Below, one piece after another: positions 25,991-34,518 of a stretch of 64,000 nucleotides of DNA (within the stretch, counting starts at the first letter, position 1; each line of letters begins with the position of its first letter). The notes below the pieces were generated by a model that did not search any database, had not been told where the DNA came from, and saw nothing but the letters and a program-made list of their open reading frames with translations. A program made the translations under genes and the position numbers. Source of the stretch: an uncultured Clostridia bacterium (GTDB lineage Bacteria; Bacillota; Clostridia; TANB77; CAG-508); the NCBI GenBank assembly GCA_934149075.1, contig CAKPDR010000001.1, positions 62,001 to 126,000 of the forward strand, given 5' to 3'.

Positions 25991-26525
25991 AGTTATACCC
26001 TCTTTCTTTTAAATTTCTTTTTATGGATTTTCTTGTTCTATATAAAATTATTTTTACTTTTGCTTCTGATATTTTAAAAATTTTTGCTATCTCCTTGATT
26101 TTCTTTTGATTGTAATAAAATGTTATAAAGATTTTTCTATCAAGTTCTTTTAGTTTAGAGAGTGATTCTGAAACTATTTTTGATTTTTCATTATTTTCTG
26201 CTAATTCTTCAATATTAATATGAGTAATTATATCATTTTCATAGTCATCAATACTTTCCATATTTACATTATAATCTCTATATTTCTTTTTAATTAGATT
26301 TTTGGTTATTCCTACTAAATATGGTTTTATTTCAATATCTTTATCCAATTTCTTATAATTCTTCCAAAATATAATAAATACATCTGATAAAATTTCTTCT
26401 ATATCTGCTTCACTTGATATACTATTCTTTAATATTTTATAAATATAGGCATTATATCTATTAATTATTTTTTCAATGTTTAATACTCCATCTTCTTCAA
26501 ATGTTTTTATTGTTTCTTTTTTCAA
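25980..26525 (-). CDS. ECF-type RNA polymerase sigma factor
   Basis: The 181-residue protein carries sigma-70 region 2 ('YNAYIYKILKNSISSEADIE', 'ILSDVFIIFWKNY', 'IKPYLVGITKNLIKKKYRDY') and region 4 with a helix-turn-helix, 'LDRKIFITFYYNQKKIKEIA' followed by 'KIFKISEAKVKIILYRTRKS'. It lacks region 3, as ECF factors do. TTG is the start, after an AAAAGGAG box. The adjacent downstream gene is an anti-sigma-like membrane protein. Upstream a TGTAAC motif at 26587-26592 resembles an ECF -35 box, although I see no matching -10 at 16 bases. Confidence 0.9.
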   Translation of the reverse strand: MKKETIKTFEEDGVLNIEKIINRYNAYIYKILKNSISSEADIEEILSDVFIIFWKNYKKLDKDIEIKPYLVGITKNLIKKKYRDYNVNMESIDDYENDIITHINIEELAENNEKSKIVSESLSKLKELDRKIFITFYYNQKKIKEIAKIFKISEAKVKIILYRTRKSIKRNLKERGYNYGE

Positions 26526-26792
26526 TTTAGATCTAAACTCCTTTTAAAAGTACCTTCACTTATATAATCCCATTATAACCAAAAAGGTTACAAATTTTTT
26601 CAAAAAAAATAGAGAGCTTATTTCTAATATTAGCAAATTACTTATCATACTCTAATATATTGTAGCAGTTTCTTTACTTATTATGTAAAGTGTGCTGTAC
26701 TAAATATATATGATAAAATCATATATTAGAAGACCTCGCGTTCTCACTTATACTTATTCACCAGTAAAAAAAAATTTTTGGTGGAAAAACTT

Positions 26793-26930
26793 ATGGCAAA
26801 AAAAATGGTATGTTACAATGGCGATACTTTAGCTTATCCTAATTGTTCAGATTCTAGGGTTCTTGTTAAAGGCAATAGTGTCTATGAAATACTTACTCAA
26901 AACAGTAAGTATATTGTAACAATAAACTAA
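26793..26930 (+). CDS. Small 45-residue protein with two cysteines
   Basis: ATG 26793 is preceded by GGTGG at about 10 bases, and the frame runs to TAA at 26930. The product begins MAKKMVCYNGDTLAYPNC and continues to ...YIVTIN. It includes 'VLVKGNSVYEIL', which looks like the small beta-barrel fold seen in many short clostridial proteins of unknown role. A strong terminator follows within 13 bases, supporting a discrete transcript. The gene lies between the ECF sigma gene and tRNA-Arg(TCT). No function is assigned. Confidence 0.55.
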   Translation: MAKKMVCYNGDTLAYPNCSDSRVLVKGNSVYEILTQNSKYIVTIN

Positions 26931-26940
26931 ATTAACTAAA

Positions 26941-26978
26941 AAAATACGAATTTGGTAATTCCAAATTCGTATTTTTTA
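26941..26978. terminator. Bidirectional terminator between the small protein gene and tRNA-Arg(TCT)
   Basis: A 12-bp stem ATACGAATTTGG/CCAAATTCGTAT with a TAATT loop and T-runs on both strands. It serves the plus-strand small gene and the minus-strand tRNA. Confidence 0.9.
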
Positions 26979-26985
26979 TGTATTA

Positions 26986-27062
<77 letters not shown>

Positions 27063-27132
27063 ATTTCTTAACACCTAATTATAATAACACATATTATTGA
27101 CAAAGTCAACCATTTTTTAATTTTTTTTCATA

Positions 27133-27999
27133 TTATTTTGAAATTTGATTTATGATTTCTTCTTTTTCCTCAATTGTATCTTCCAAAAGTTCAGGTTTCT
27201 TTAAATATTTTGATAACAATTTAAAAGAAAAAGCATAATAATACCCATCACAAATTCTTTCATCACCAACAAAAGCTAGCGTAATACACTTTTCTTCTTT
27301 AATTTCATCATCCTCATAAATATAGCTTTTTTTCTTTTTACCCATAGAAAAAAACATACTTGTCGTTCCAAAATTATATATATGATGATATATACTATCA
27401 ATTCCAAGAGAACCAACATTAGTTATAAAAACACTCGTATGGAATGGACTAGCATCAATTATTTTTCTTGGTAATATTCCATGTTTATCTAAAAATACAA
27501 AAAGCTTTACAACAGCTCTAATCAATCCACTAGGAATAACATTTAAAACCGCAACTAACTTATCTGTTTTATTTGAATTCTCAAGTTCTTTATTTTGTTC
27601 TATTGCATTATCTAGTATATCTTTTATTTCAAAAATATTCTCAGTTCCATTAAATTCTAACTTCAATGGAGTTTCAGGACCATCATCAGTTAGGTTCTTT
27701 TTTATAACAAGCGAAACATATATTTTATCTCTTTTATATAACACTCCATTCATTGCAAATCTATTTAAATTAGGTCTTTGACCTACAATTTTTACAATAG
27801 CAGCATATATGATATTCATATATGATAAACGTAGCCCATCTTTTGCCTTTTTCTCAATGTATTCATCTAAATTTTTTAAAGCTATGTCTTGTTTAAAATA
27901 TACTTGAGAATCAGCTCTATCAAGCATTACGCAAGGCATAATTTTAAAAATTGGTGGTAAGTTTTTTATTCTTTTGCCATCTGATCTATGTCCAAACAT
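27133..27999 (-). CDS. 2-oxoacid dehydrogenase E2-like acyltransferase domain protein
   Basis: The 288-residue protein corresponds to a stand-alone catalytic domain of the E2/chloramphenicol acetyltransferase superfamily. Hydrophobic core motifs include 'LSYMNIIYAAIVKIVGQRPN' and 'FHTSVFITNVGSLGIDSIYH', and the C-terminal active-site region 'DERICDGYYYAFSFKLLSKY' replaces the canonical HxxxDG His by a Cys-Asp-Gly context. No lipoyl domain is present. Such proteins may transfer acyl groups, but the missing His makes catalysis doubtful. It follows a winged-helix gene by about 18 bases in the same direction. Confidence 0.75.
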   Translation of the reverse strand: MFGHRSDGKRIKNLPPIFKIMPCVMLDRADSQVYFKQDIALKNLDEYIEKKAKDGLRLSYMNIIYAAIVKIVGQRPNLNRFAMNGVLYKRDKIYVSLVIKKNLTDDGPETPLKLEFNGTENIFEIKDILDNAIEQNKELENSNKTDKLVAVLNVIPSGLIRAVVKLFVFLDKHGILPRKIIDASPFHTSVFITNVGSLGIDSIYHHIYNFGTTSMFFSMGKKKKSYIYEDDEIKEEKCITLAFVGDERICDGYYYAFSFKLLSKYLKKPELLEDTIEEKEEIINQISK

Positions 28000-28017
28000 C
28001 TTCTTTTCCCCTTTTGC

Positions 28018-28962
28018 TTACTCTATTCCCAATATTTTTGCTTCAACATTAAACATCTTGTATTTTTTAGTTTCCTCATCTAATTTAAACTCTATTAACG
28101 TATTTTCAAGACTTTCACTATTTTGTCTTAAATCTGTTGTAAAATATAACTTTATTTGAGGAATTTCTAATTTATTTTTTACTATTTCTTTAAATGTTTC
28201 AACAGTATGTTTATCATCTTCACATACAAATATTAATTGTGGTAATGCTGAAAATCCTGAATCCCCAGGAACAAAATTCTCATAAAACTCTTTATACATA
28301 GTCATTTTGTCTACAAGTTTTTTCTGCCAATCTTTTTCTCTTCTAATTACTTCAAATAAAAATGTTATTGATTTTTTATTTTTAGTAAGTTTTACAGATC
28401 CACCTGTTGCCTTAAATACTTTTCCTGACATTTTTGCATTTAAAGCAGGCTTAACAACATAACTATCAAATGCTTTTACTTTTCTTAGATAAGCAATTAA
28501 TGTTTGATTTCCTGCTAATCTTTTCTTTATCATTGCAACTGGTTTAACATTATCTGTTTGTTGCCATTTACATTCAATTTCTTTTGAAGTTAATAAATAT
28601 TTTCCCATCTTTTCAAGACAATAAATTCTATATATTCCTTTACCTTCTTCAGATGTAAAATAATATCTTGTTAAAATTTTTGATTTTACAAGTTGATCTA
28701 ATTTATTATTTAATTTATCTTGTGATTTTGGATCTATTCCTTTCCACTCTAGCATTTGATATATTTGTCTAGAAGTTATAAATTCAAATTCGTTTACTAA
28801 CTCTAATATTGCAAAATGAATATCTGTTATATGTCCTATATTAATTTTATGTATAATTTGATTCATAGACACATATCCGTCTTTTCCATCAAATGTTTTT
28901 ATTTCACCTTCTCTTATTGCAAATGGTGATACTTGCGCTTTGATTTGGTTATCTTCAACCAT
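28018..28962 (-). CDS. Winged-helix protein (replication-relaxation-like)
   Basis: The 314-residue protein has an N-terminal winged-helix region, 'ILELVNEFEFITSRQIYQML' followed by the wing, and a C-terminal alpha/beta domain with 'KSITFLFEVIRREKDWQKKL' and 'LPQLIFVCEDDKHTVETFKE'. The layout is similar to replic-relax/restriction-endonuclease-like proteins (PF13814-type), an identification by eye. AAGGAGGG before the ATG supports the start. It would act in the cytoplasm on DNA. It is paired with the E2-like gene, and the link between the two is unclear. Confidence 0.5.
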   Translation of the reverse strand: MVEDNQIKAQVSPFAIREGEIKTFDGKDGYVSMNQIIHKINIGHITDIHFAILELVNEFEFITSRQIYQMLEWKGIDPKSQDKLNNKLDQLVKSKILTRYYFTSEEGKGIYRIYCLEKMGKYLLTSKEIECKWQQTDNVKPVAMIKKRLAGNQTLIAYLRKVKAFDSYVVKPALNAKMSGKVFKATGGSVKLTKNKKSITFLFEVIRREKDWQKKLVDKMTMYKEFYENFVPGDSGFSALPQLIFVCEDDKHTVETFKEIVKNKLEIPQIKLYFTTDLRQNSESLENTLIEFKLDEETKKYKMFNVEAKILGIE

Positions 28963-29021
28963 TTCAATCCCTCCTTATAATTTTAGTTGCTAATTATAGC
29001 ATCTTTTTTACACCTAGTCTT

Positions 29022-29477
29022 TTAAACTACTATCAATTTTATTTTTTTCTTTTCTGGCAAGATCTTCTTTATGCATACATCAACTGTTTCACCATATTTT
29101 AGTTCTCTTGTATACTCTGTCATACCTACTAAATTAGGTGTTAATTCAATAAATATACCATTTTTGTTTTTTTCTGTATCTCTTACAATTCCCTTTACTG
29201 TCATTCCTTCTTTAAAGCTTTTTATGTTATCATCCCATGTTCCTAAACAGTTTTTATATGATAAACTTACTCTTCCAGTATTTTCGTCTACAGATTTTAC
29301 CATACATTTTATCTTTTGTCCAACTTTTACTCTTTCTTCTGGTGATTTTATTCTTGCAACTGATAAATCTTCTATAAATACAAGTCCGTCTATTCCATTA
29401 TCCATTTTAATAAAAGCACCATATGGTTGTATACCTGTTACGGTTCCACCAACTATTTGTCCTTGTTCGACTTTCAT
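29022..29477 (-). CDS. S1-domain RNA-binding protein
   Basis: The 151-residue protein has two S1 modules. The first covers residues 5-73 ('GQIVGGTVTGIQPYGAFIKM', 'GLVFIEDLSVARIKSPEERV', 'RVSLSYKN'). The second is shorter and covers about 85-150 ('VKGIVRDTEKNKNGIFIELT'). S1 folds bind RNA. The protein resembles the small ribosome-associated S1 proteins of Bacillota. It may aid translation or RNA turnover. It lies directly downstream of the RsuA/RluB gene. Confidence 0.85.
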   Translation of the reverse strand: MKVEQGQIVGGTVTGIQPYGAFIKMDNGIDGLVFIEDLSVARIKSPEERVKVGQKIKCMVKSVDENTGRVSLSYKNCLGTWDDNIKSFKEGMTVKGIVRDTEKNKNGIFIELTPNLVGMTEYTRELKYGETVDVCIKKILPEKKKIKLIVV

Positions 29478-29550
29478 TTTTCTTTTGCTCCTTTTTCTTT
29501 TGTTTCAACAATATTATATCTTTTCTTAAACATATTTTCAACTATTTTAA

Positions 29551-30267
29551 TTAATTTTTTAACAATTCTTCTACTTCTCTTTTTTGTAAGAATCTCCACT
29601 TGCCAAGTTCCAAATCTTTTACACCTATTTTTCCTATTTTACTTCTATGTAAAGCTAAGACCTTTCTTCCAACCGCTTCACACATCTTTCTAACTTGTCT
29701 ATTCTTTCCTTCATGAATTGTTATTTCTAATCTTGAAATATCTTTTTCTGCATCAGTTTTTAAAATCTTTACCTTTGCAGGTTTTGTCGTATAATCATCT
29801 ATTTTAACACCTTTTTTTAATTGTTCAACTTCTATATTTTTAACAATTCCTTTTACAGTAACAGTATAAGTTTTTTCTATTTCGTGTTTTGGATGTGTAA
29901 CCTTGTAAACAAAATCACCATCATTTGTCAATATCAATGCACCTGATGTATACATATCCAATCTTCCAACAGGTACAACCCTTTCTCTAACTTTTACTAA
30001 ATCTAGCACTGTATCTCTTCCAAATTGATCATCAGCAGTTGTCACATATCCTATTGGTTTATTTAATAAAATATAGACTTGTTTAGTAACTTGTTTTACA
30101 ATTTCTCCATCAAATATGACCATATCTTTGTCTGGATTTATTTTTGTTCCAAGTTCTTTCACAATTTTTCCATTAACTTGTACTTTTCCTTGTGAAATAT
30201 ATTCTTCACACTTTCTTCTTGAAGCAACCCCACAACTGGCTAAATATTTTTGCAATCTCTCTTCCAT
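29551..30267 (-). CDS. rluB: Pseudouridine synthase, RsuA/RluB family
   Basis: The 238-residue enzyme has an N-terminal S4 domain ('ERLQKYLASCGVASRRKCEE', 'GKVQVNG') and a catalytic domain with the conserved Asp in 'VGRLDMYTSGALILTNDGDF'. 'GKNRQVRKMCEAVGRKVLAL' is the RsuA/RluB signature. It converts uridine to pseudouridine in rRNA. RluB (23S U2605) is the likely type but RsuA/RluE/RluF are not excluded. It is separated from the second synthase by 220 bases containing hairpins. Confidence 0.92.
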   Translation of the reverse strand: MEERLQKYLASCGVASRRKCEEYISQGKVQVNGKIVKELGTKINPDKDMVIFDGEIVKQVTKQVYILLNKPIGYVTTADDQFGRDTVLDLVKVRERVVPVGRLDMYTSGALILTNDGDFVYKVTHPKHEIEKTYTVTVKGIVKNIEVEQLKKGVKIDDYTTKPAKVKILKTDAEKDISRLEITIHEGKNRQVRKMCEAVGRKVLALHRSKIGKIGVKDLELGKWRFLQKREVEELLKN

Positions 30268-30307
30268 TTTTAATCCTCTCTAAAATTTTATTCCTATTTT
30301 TTTCTTT

Positions 30308-30338
30308 GGGAAATTTTGTACCGGGTACATTTTTTCCC
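30308..30338. repeat. GTACCGGGTAC palindrome, copy 1
   Basis: Core TGTACC-G-GGTACA flanked by complementary arms GGGAAATTT... and ...TTTTTCCC. Same family as the copies at 31414, 56209 and 56240. Confidence 0.8.
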
Positions 30339-30437
30339 AAGTACATTTTTACTTTATAGGACTGGTTCTTTTTTTATATATTTTTGCATATTATATATTA
30401 ATTCCTTTTACTTTTTTAAAAGGCTTTATATAGATTC

Positions 30438-30461
30438 TCCGGCAAGGTTCTCTTGCCGGAT
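30438..30461. terminator. GC-rich hairpin with plus-strand T-run
   Basis: Stem CCGGCAAG/CTTGCCGG with a GTTCT loop and a plus-strand ATTTTATT tract. It lies between two minus-strand genes; on the minus strand no T-run follows, so its orientation is unusual. Confidence 0.55.
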
Positions 30462-30486
30462 TTTATTATTTAATAATATACATCTA

Positions 30487-31398
30487 CTATGCTCTTTCAT
30501 CCAGTTTTTTTAATATATCTTCAAAATAGTCTGGTAACGGAGCTTCTAGTTTCATTTCTTTTCCTGTTACAGGATGTTTAAATTCTAAACATTTTGCATG
30601 TAAACATTGTCCTATAACTCCAAATTCATTTTTTCCATTTGAATATATATAATCACCTATTATAGGATATCCTATATGTGATAAATGTACACGAATTTGA
30701 TGTGTTCTTCCTGTTTCTATATTAATTTCTAATAATGTATATTTATCATATCTTTTTAATACTTTAATATGGGTTACTGCATTTCTTCCATTTTTATCAA
30801 CAGCCATCTTTTTTCTATCTGAACGACTTCTTCCAATTGGCATATCTATAGTTGCCTCGTTTTCCTTAACAATCCCTCTAACTAAAGCAATATATGTTTT
30901 TTTTACTTCATGATTTTTTATTTGTTCACTCATATTTACATGTGCTTTATCATTTTTTGCAACTATTAATAATCCTGAAGTATCTTTATCTAATCTATGC
31001 ACAATTCCAGGTCTTATCTCTCCGCCAATTCCTGATAGACTGTCTTTACATATTGCCATTATTGCATTTACCAATGTTCCATCAGGATTTCCATTAGCAG
31101 GATGTACTACCATTCCTTTAGGTTTATTCACAACAATTATATCACTATCTTCATATATAATGTCTATTGGTATTTCTTGTGCTTTTAATTCTATCATTTG
31201 AGCTTCCGTTTCTTCAATTATAACCATATCTCCTTCAGTAACTTTATATGCTACTTTTCGTTTTTTTCCATTAACCAATATCTTTTCTTGTTCAATTAAT
31301 CTTTGTACAGCTGTTCTTGTTAAATCATTATTTTGATTTGATATATAAGTATCTAATCTTTTTCCTTGATCTTCTTGTTTAACTATATATGTTTCCAT
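30487..31398 (-). CDS. rluD: Pseudouridine synthase, RluA/RluD family
   Basis: The 303-residue enzyme has an S4 domain at the N-terminus ('KRLDTYISNQNNDLTRTAVQ', 'LVNGKKRKVAYKV') and a catalytic domain with the HRLDKDTSG motif ('GIVHRLDKDTSGLLIVAKN'). 'GRTHQIRVHLSHIGYPIIGD' is the RluD-type signature. It modifies 23S rRNA helix 69 in RluD, or tRNA/rRNA in other RluA proteins. It precedes the rluB gene and follows the large membrane protein gene through the 31414 palindrome. Confidence 0.92.
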   Translation of the reverse strand: METYIVKQEDQGKRLDTYISNQNNDLTRTAVQRLIEQEKILVNGKKRKVAYKVTEGDMVIIEETEAQMIELKAQEIPIDIIYEDSDIIVVNKPKGMVVHPANGNPDGTLVNAIMAICKDSLSGIGGEIRPGIVHRLDKDTSGLLIVAKNDKAHVNMSEQIKNHEVKKTYIALVRGIVKENEATIDMPIGRSRSDRKKMAVDKNGRNAVTHIKVLKRYDKYTLLEINIETGRTHQIRVHLSHIGYPIIGDYIYSNGKNEFGVIGQCLHAKCLEFKHPVTGKEMKLEAPLPDYFEDILKKLDERA

Positions 31399-31413
31399 TT
31401 CTTATTCCTCTCT

Positions 31414-31444
31414 GGGACAAAATGTACCGGGTACATTTTGTCCC
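31414..31444. repeat. GTACCGGGTAC palindrome, copy 2
   Basis: A 31-base perfect palindrome: 15-base arms GGGACAAAATGTACC and its complement around a single G. Located between the membrane-protein stop codon and rluD start, so it may end one transcript or process an operon mRNA. Confidence 0.85.
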
Positions 31445-32970
31445 TATTTTGTTATTTCATAAAACACAAAATTATCATCTTCTTTTATTAGGTTGTATCC
31501 ATCTAGTTTTGTATTTTGAATAATCATATTCATTTTTGAATCTTTATATAAGATAATATGTGTTATGTCATACTTTTTAAATATATCTTCAAACCATATA
31601 TCTAAATTTGAACTTTTTATAAAGTCCATAAATATATCTCTTCCTCCATTATATTCTGGTGCATATAAATCACATCTAGAGTCAATAAATACCGGTATTC
31701 CTTTGTATAATAAATAACTTCCATAATTATATTCATTATATAATCTTACATTTTTTATATTAATGTTGTTGTTATTAAAATATTGTATAATAAAATCACT
31801 CATTTCTACGGGGTATGATTTTTCATCTACATATTTTGCTTTAATTTTTGTTTTCACAAAATATAAACTTATTATTAAGATTAATGCTGATATCATAAAT
31901 CCACCAAATAATGTTGTAAATACTTCTATAAGTTTTTCATCTACATCTTTTACTTCTTTTTTTACAAAGTCATATACTAGCCTATTCAATATAACTGAAC
32001 ATATTATTACAAACATTGTTGATTGTCTTTTTGAATATAGCATTAGCAATACTAATCCGCCAAGCATAAACAAATCAATTAATCTAATTTTAATATCTGT
32101 AAATGCCAATATTGCAATAAATATTATTAACACACATAGTATTTCTGCATTTTTTATTAATGTCATTGGTAAATGTTCATTTATGTTTTGTGTTGTATTT
32201 CCTTGCATTGTCTTGATTAAATATGTATATGGCGTAGTTCCTAAAGGTGTTAAAAATCCAGTCAAAGTGCAGATTATCATTACTACTATTAGATATTTTA
32301 CTCCATCTCTTTTTGTTAATGAGATTTTCTTTCCTTCTTTGAATTGTTTTCCATATTTTTTTGCAAATTTTTCTTCTATAATAATTACTATATATTCTGC
32401 TATATATGGTAAGTATAAAATAAACATAAATGGCCAAACAGCAACATGTAAATTTGCTATTAATATTGATATTGCAATTAATCCAATTCCATATCTCTTT
32501 TTACTCGTATTGGCTAATTGCTCCATCAAATATATTTGTAGAGAAAATAATATAAATGTTACAAGTTGTGCTCTTGCTGCAATGTAATCTCTTAACATAT
32601 ACATTGCTCCAATTGTAACTACAAATGATACAACTTTATTTTTTACTAATTTAGAGTTTGTTTCGTATATCGTTATTCCTAATAATGCTGAAAATATACA
32701 TGTTGATATATATATTCCAACAATTCCTCCTATTGAATATATTAAATATATTATTACATCATATAACCAATGTGGATATGTATATTCTAAATCCTGATGC
32801 CACGAAAACGGGTCTATCATGTCTATTCCTTTGTTTTCTATTATGTGTTCTCCTATTTTTATTGTGTAAAATGTATCATTTTGTAAAGTCTTTGGTGTTA
32901 TACTTATACAAAATATTGCAATTAAAATTATTGCCATAATTTCGAAATAAATTGTTTTTTTATTTTTCAT
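31444..32970 (-). CDS. GT-C-like polytopic membrane protein
   Basis: The 508-residue protein has about ten to eleven hydrophobic segments and an early acidic motif 'DTFYTIKIGEHI' followed by 'DMIDPFSWHQDLEYTYPHWL'. This resembles the first-loop Asp/Glu catalytic region of GT-C glycosyltransferases (ArnT/PMT-like). An Arg-Gln pair 'AARAQLVTFILF' is also seen in that clan. The C-terminal 130 residues form a soluble domain ('VRLYNEYNYGSYLLYKGIPV'). It could transfer a sugar from a lipid carrier to an extracytoplasmic acceptor, but acceptor and donor are unknown. It is monocistronic. Confidence 0.6.
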   Translation of the reverse strand: MKNKKTIYFEIMAIILIAIFCISITPKTLQNDTFYTIKIGEHIIENKGIDMIDPFSWHQDLEYTYPHWLYDVIIYLIYSIGGIVGIYISTCIFSALLGITIYETNSKLVKNKVVSFVVTIGAMYMLRDYIAARAQLVTFILFSLQIYLMEQLANTSKKRYGIGLIAISILIANLHVAVWPFMFILYLPYIAEYIVIIIEEKFAKKYGKQFKEGKKISLTKRDGVKYLIVVMIICTLTGFLTPLGTTPYTYLIKTMQGNTTQNINEHLPMTLIKNAEILCVLIIFIAILAFTDIKIRLIDLFMLGGLVLLMLYSKRQSTMFVIICSVILNRLVYDFVKKEVKDVDEKLIEVFTTLFGGFMISALILIISLYFVKTKIKAKYVDEKSYPVEMSDFIIQYFNNNNINIKNVRLYNEYNYGSYLLYKGIPVFIDSRCDLYAPEYNGGRDIFMDFIKSSNLDIWFEDIFKKYDITHIILYKDSKMNMIIQNTKLDGYNLIKEDDNFVFYEITK

Positions 32971-33046
32971 ATGTTTTTATACGGCCTATAAATATATAAA
33001 CGTCCGCTTCTCCTTTCCTTGTTATAATATCCATATTATAACAGAA

Positions 33047-33078
33047 AAAATCCAAAAAGGCTAGGCTTTTTGGATTTT
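33047..33078. terminator. Bidirectional terminator
   Basis: A 13-bp stem AAAATCCAAAAAG/CTTTTTGGATTTT around GCTAGG with T-runs both ways, right after the SSB-like gene stop. Confidence 0.85.
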
Positions 33079-33086
33079 GTTTTATA

Positions 33087-33788
33087 TTAAACAGCTTCTT
33101 TACTTTCAGTTTCTTCTTTGTTTTCTGTTCCTTCTTCATTTATTAGTTCTAAACTACAAATTGAAACCTCATAAGCTACTTTCATTTCTGATGTTCCATC
33201 TTCATATTTCTTTTCATATTGTCTTGATTGAACTCTTCCTACTATTTTTACTTGAGCTCCTACTTCTAGATTTTGACAAAATCTTGCATTTCTTCCCCAT
33301 GCTATTGTTGGAATATAATCTGATTTATTATATGCTCTGTTTACTGCTAATAATAAATCTGCAATTTCTCTTCCAAATGGTGTTTGTCTGTAAATTGGTT
33401 TTTTACATACAAATCCGATAAGTACAACTTCGTTTGTTGTTTCTTCTTTTCTTACTATGTCACTTTCTTCTTGTTCTTCAACTTCTTTAAGTTCTTCAAC
33501 ATCTTTTGCAAATACTGTTAATATTAATTTGTTTCTTTCATTTTCATAACTATTATATGATCTGAATTGTCCTTTAATTAATAATCTTGTACCTTCTTGT
33601 AACATTTCATCAGTTATTAATCTTTCTGATATTGTTATTGGTATGATGTCTGCATTTCCACTTAAGCGTGGTATTGATAAGTTGAATGTATAAAATTTCT
33701 CTCCGTAAATTTCATGGCTAAATCTTTTTTCGCCTGTAACTTTTCCTACTAATGTTAAGTAGTTGTTTTCTAAATAATTTGTATCCAA
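33087..33788 (-). CDS. Double OB-fold single-stranded DNA-binding-like protein
   Basis: The 233-residue protein contains two OB-folds, which is unusual because SSB proteins have one. The first (about residues 8-100) begins 'NNYLTLVGKVTGEKRFSHEI' and the second (about 118-215) contains 'VVLIGFVCKKPIYRQTPFGR' and 'VGAQVKIVGRVQSRQYEKKY'. The C-terminal tail 'NKEETESKEAV' is acidic but lacks the canonical DDDIPF end. The start is TTG, after AAGGAGG. It may bind single-stranded DNA as a monomer with two sites. PriB-like or transcription roles cannot be excluded. Confidence 0.75.
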   Translation of the reverse strand: MDTNYLENNYLTLVGKVTGEKRFSHEIYGEKFYTFNLSIPRLSGNADIIPITISERLITDEMLQEGTRLLIKGQFRSYNSYENERNKLILTVFAKDVEELKEVEEQEESDIVRKEETTNEVVLIGFVCKKPIYRQTPFGREIADLLLAVNRAYNKSDYIPTIAWGRNARFCQNLEVGAQVKIVGRVQSRQYEKKYEDGTSEMKVAYEVSICSLELINEEGTENKEETESKEAV

Positions 33789-33968
33789 TTTTATTTCCTC
33801 CTTATTTTTTTCTTTATCAATTGTAAATTTCTCTTCTTGCTTCTCTTTTTTTAAAATTTTCTACAGTTTTTATTATACTACACTTTTTTGGTTTTGTCTA
33901 CATAAAAAGTTAATTTTTTCTATTTTTTTTCATATTTTTGCTCAAATATTAGCATTTTTTGTACTTTT

Positions 33969-34460
33969 TTATAAATTATGCAGTTCTTTTATTATAAAAA
34001 TTACTAATTTAGTATATATTTTTTTATCGTTTTCTCTAATTAGCTTTATTTCTTTTTCTTGACTTTCTATTATTTCTCCATTCAATTTTTCTATATCTCT
34101 CTGTAAACATACTATTATCTTTTCTTCTTTTACACTTGATATAGATATCGTCGCTTTTGTGTTAAAACCAAATGTTATTACTTTTATTGGCTTTTCTATG
34201 TTCATTTTTTTCAAAAATTCTATTTTGATATCTCCATTTAATACTAAATACTTTGTTTTTGATATTATCTCATTCATATATTTATATTCATCTGCTTCTA
34301 ATTTTATATCTTCTAGTACAATTATTTCTTCAAAACAAATATTCTTAACATTTTTTATAGATTCTTTTGTTATTTCTACAATTTCAATATCACTCTCTTT
34401 CAGATTCTTTTTTATAATCTGATTATCTCTTTTTTTCGCAATTATTCCAATTAATGGCAT
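33969..34460 (-). CDS. Conserved hypothetical protein
   Basis: The 163-residue protein (from ATG 34460, which follows GGAGAGAG) begins 'MPLIGIIAKKRDNQIIKKNL' and alternates predicted strands and helices (I/V/K-rich). Segments 'EEIIVLEDIKLEADEYKYM', 'KYLVLNGDIKIEFLKKM' and 'ITFGFNTKATISISSV' suggest an alpha/beta protein with two lobes. The last motif resembles the Mur ligase-like 'FG' segment, but I cannot place it. It is cytoplasmic. It sits between the SSB-like gene and the polysaccharide deacetylase gene on the minus strand. Confidence 0.6.
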   Translation of the reverse strand: MPLIGIIAKKRDNQIIKKNLKESDIEIVEITKESIKNVKNICFEEIIVLEDIKLEADEYKYMNEIISKTKYLVLNGDIKIEFLKKMNIEKPIKVITFGFNTKATISISSVKEEKIIVCLQRDIEKLNGEIIESQEKEIKLIRENDKKIYTKLVIFIIKELHNL

Positions 34461-34518
34461 AACTCTCTCCTTTGTTGTCATTATTTCCTAAACTTTTTTT
34501 TTTATACTTGTATGCACA

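Noticed and set aside
31763..32587. 274-codon plus-strand frame inside the GT-C-like gene
   Set aside because: Antisense to a long membrane-protein gene; AT-rich membrane genes often leave reverse open frames.
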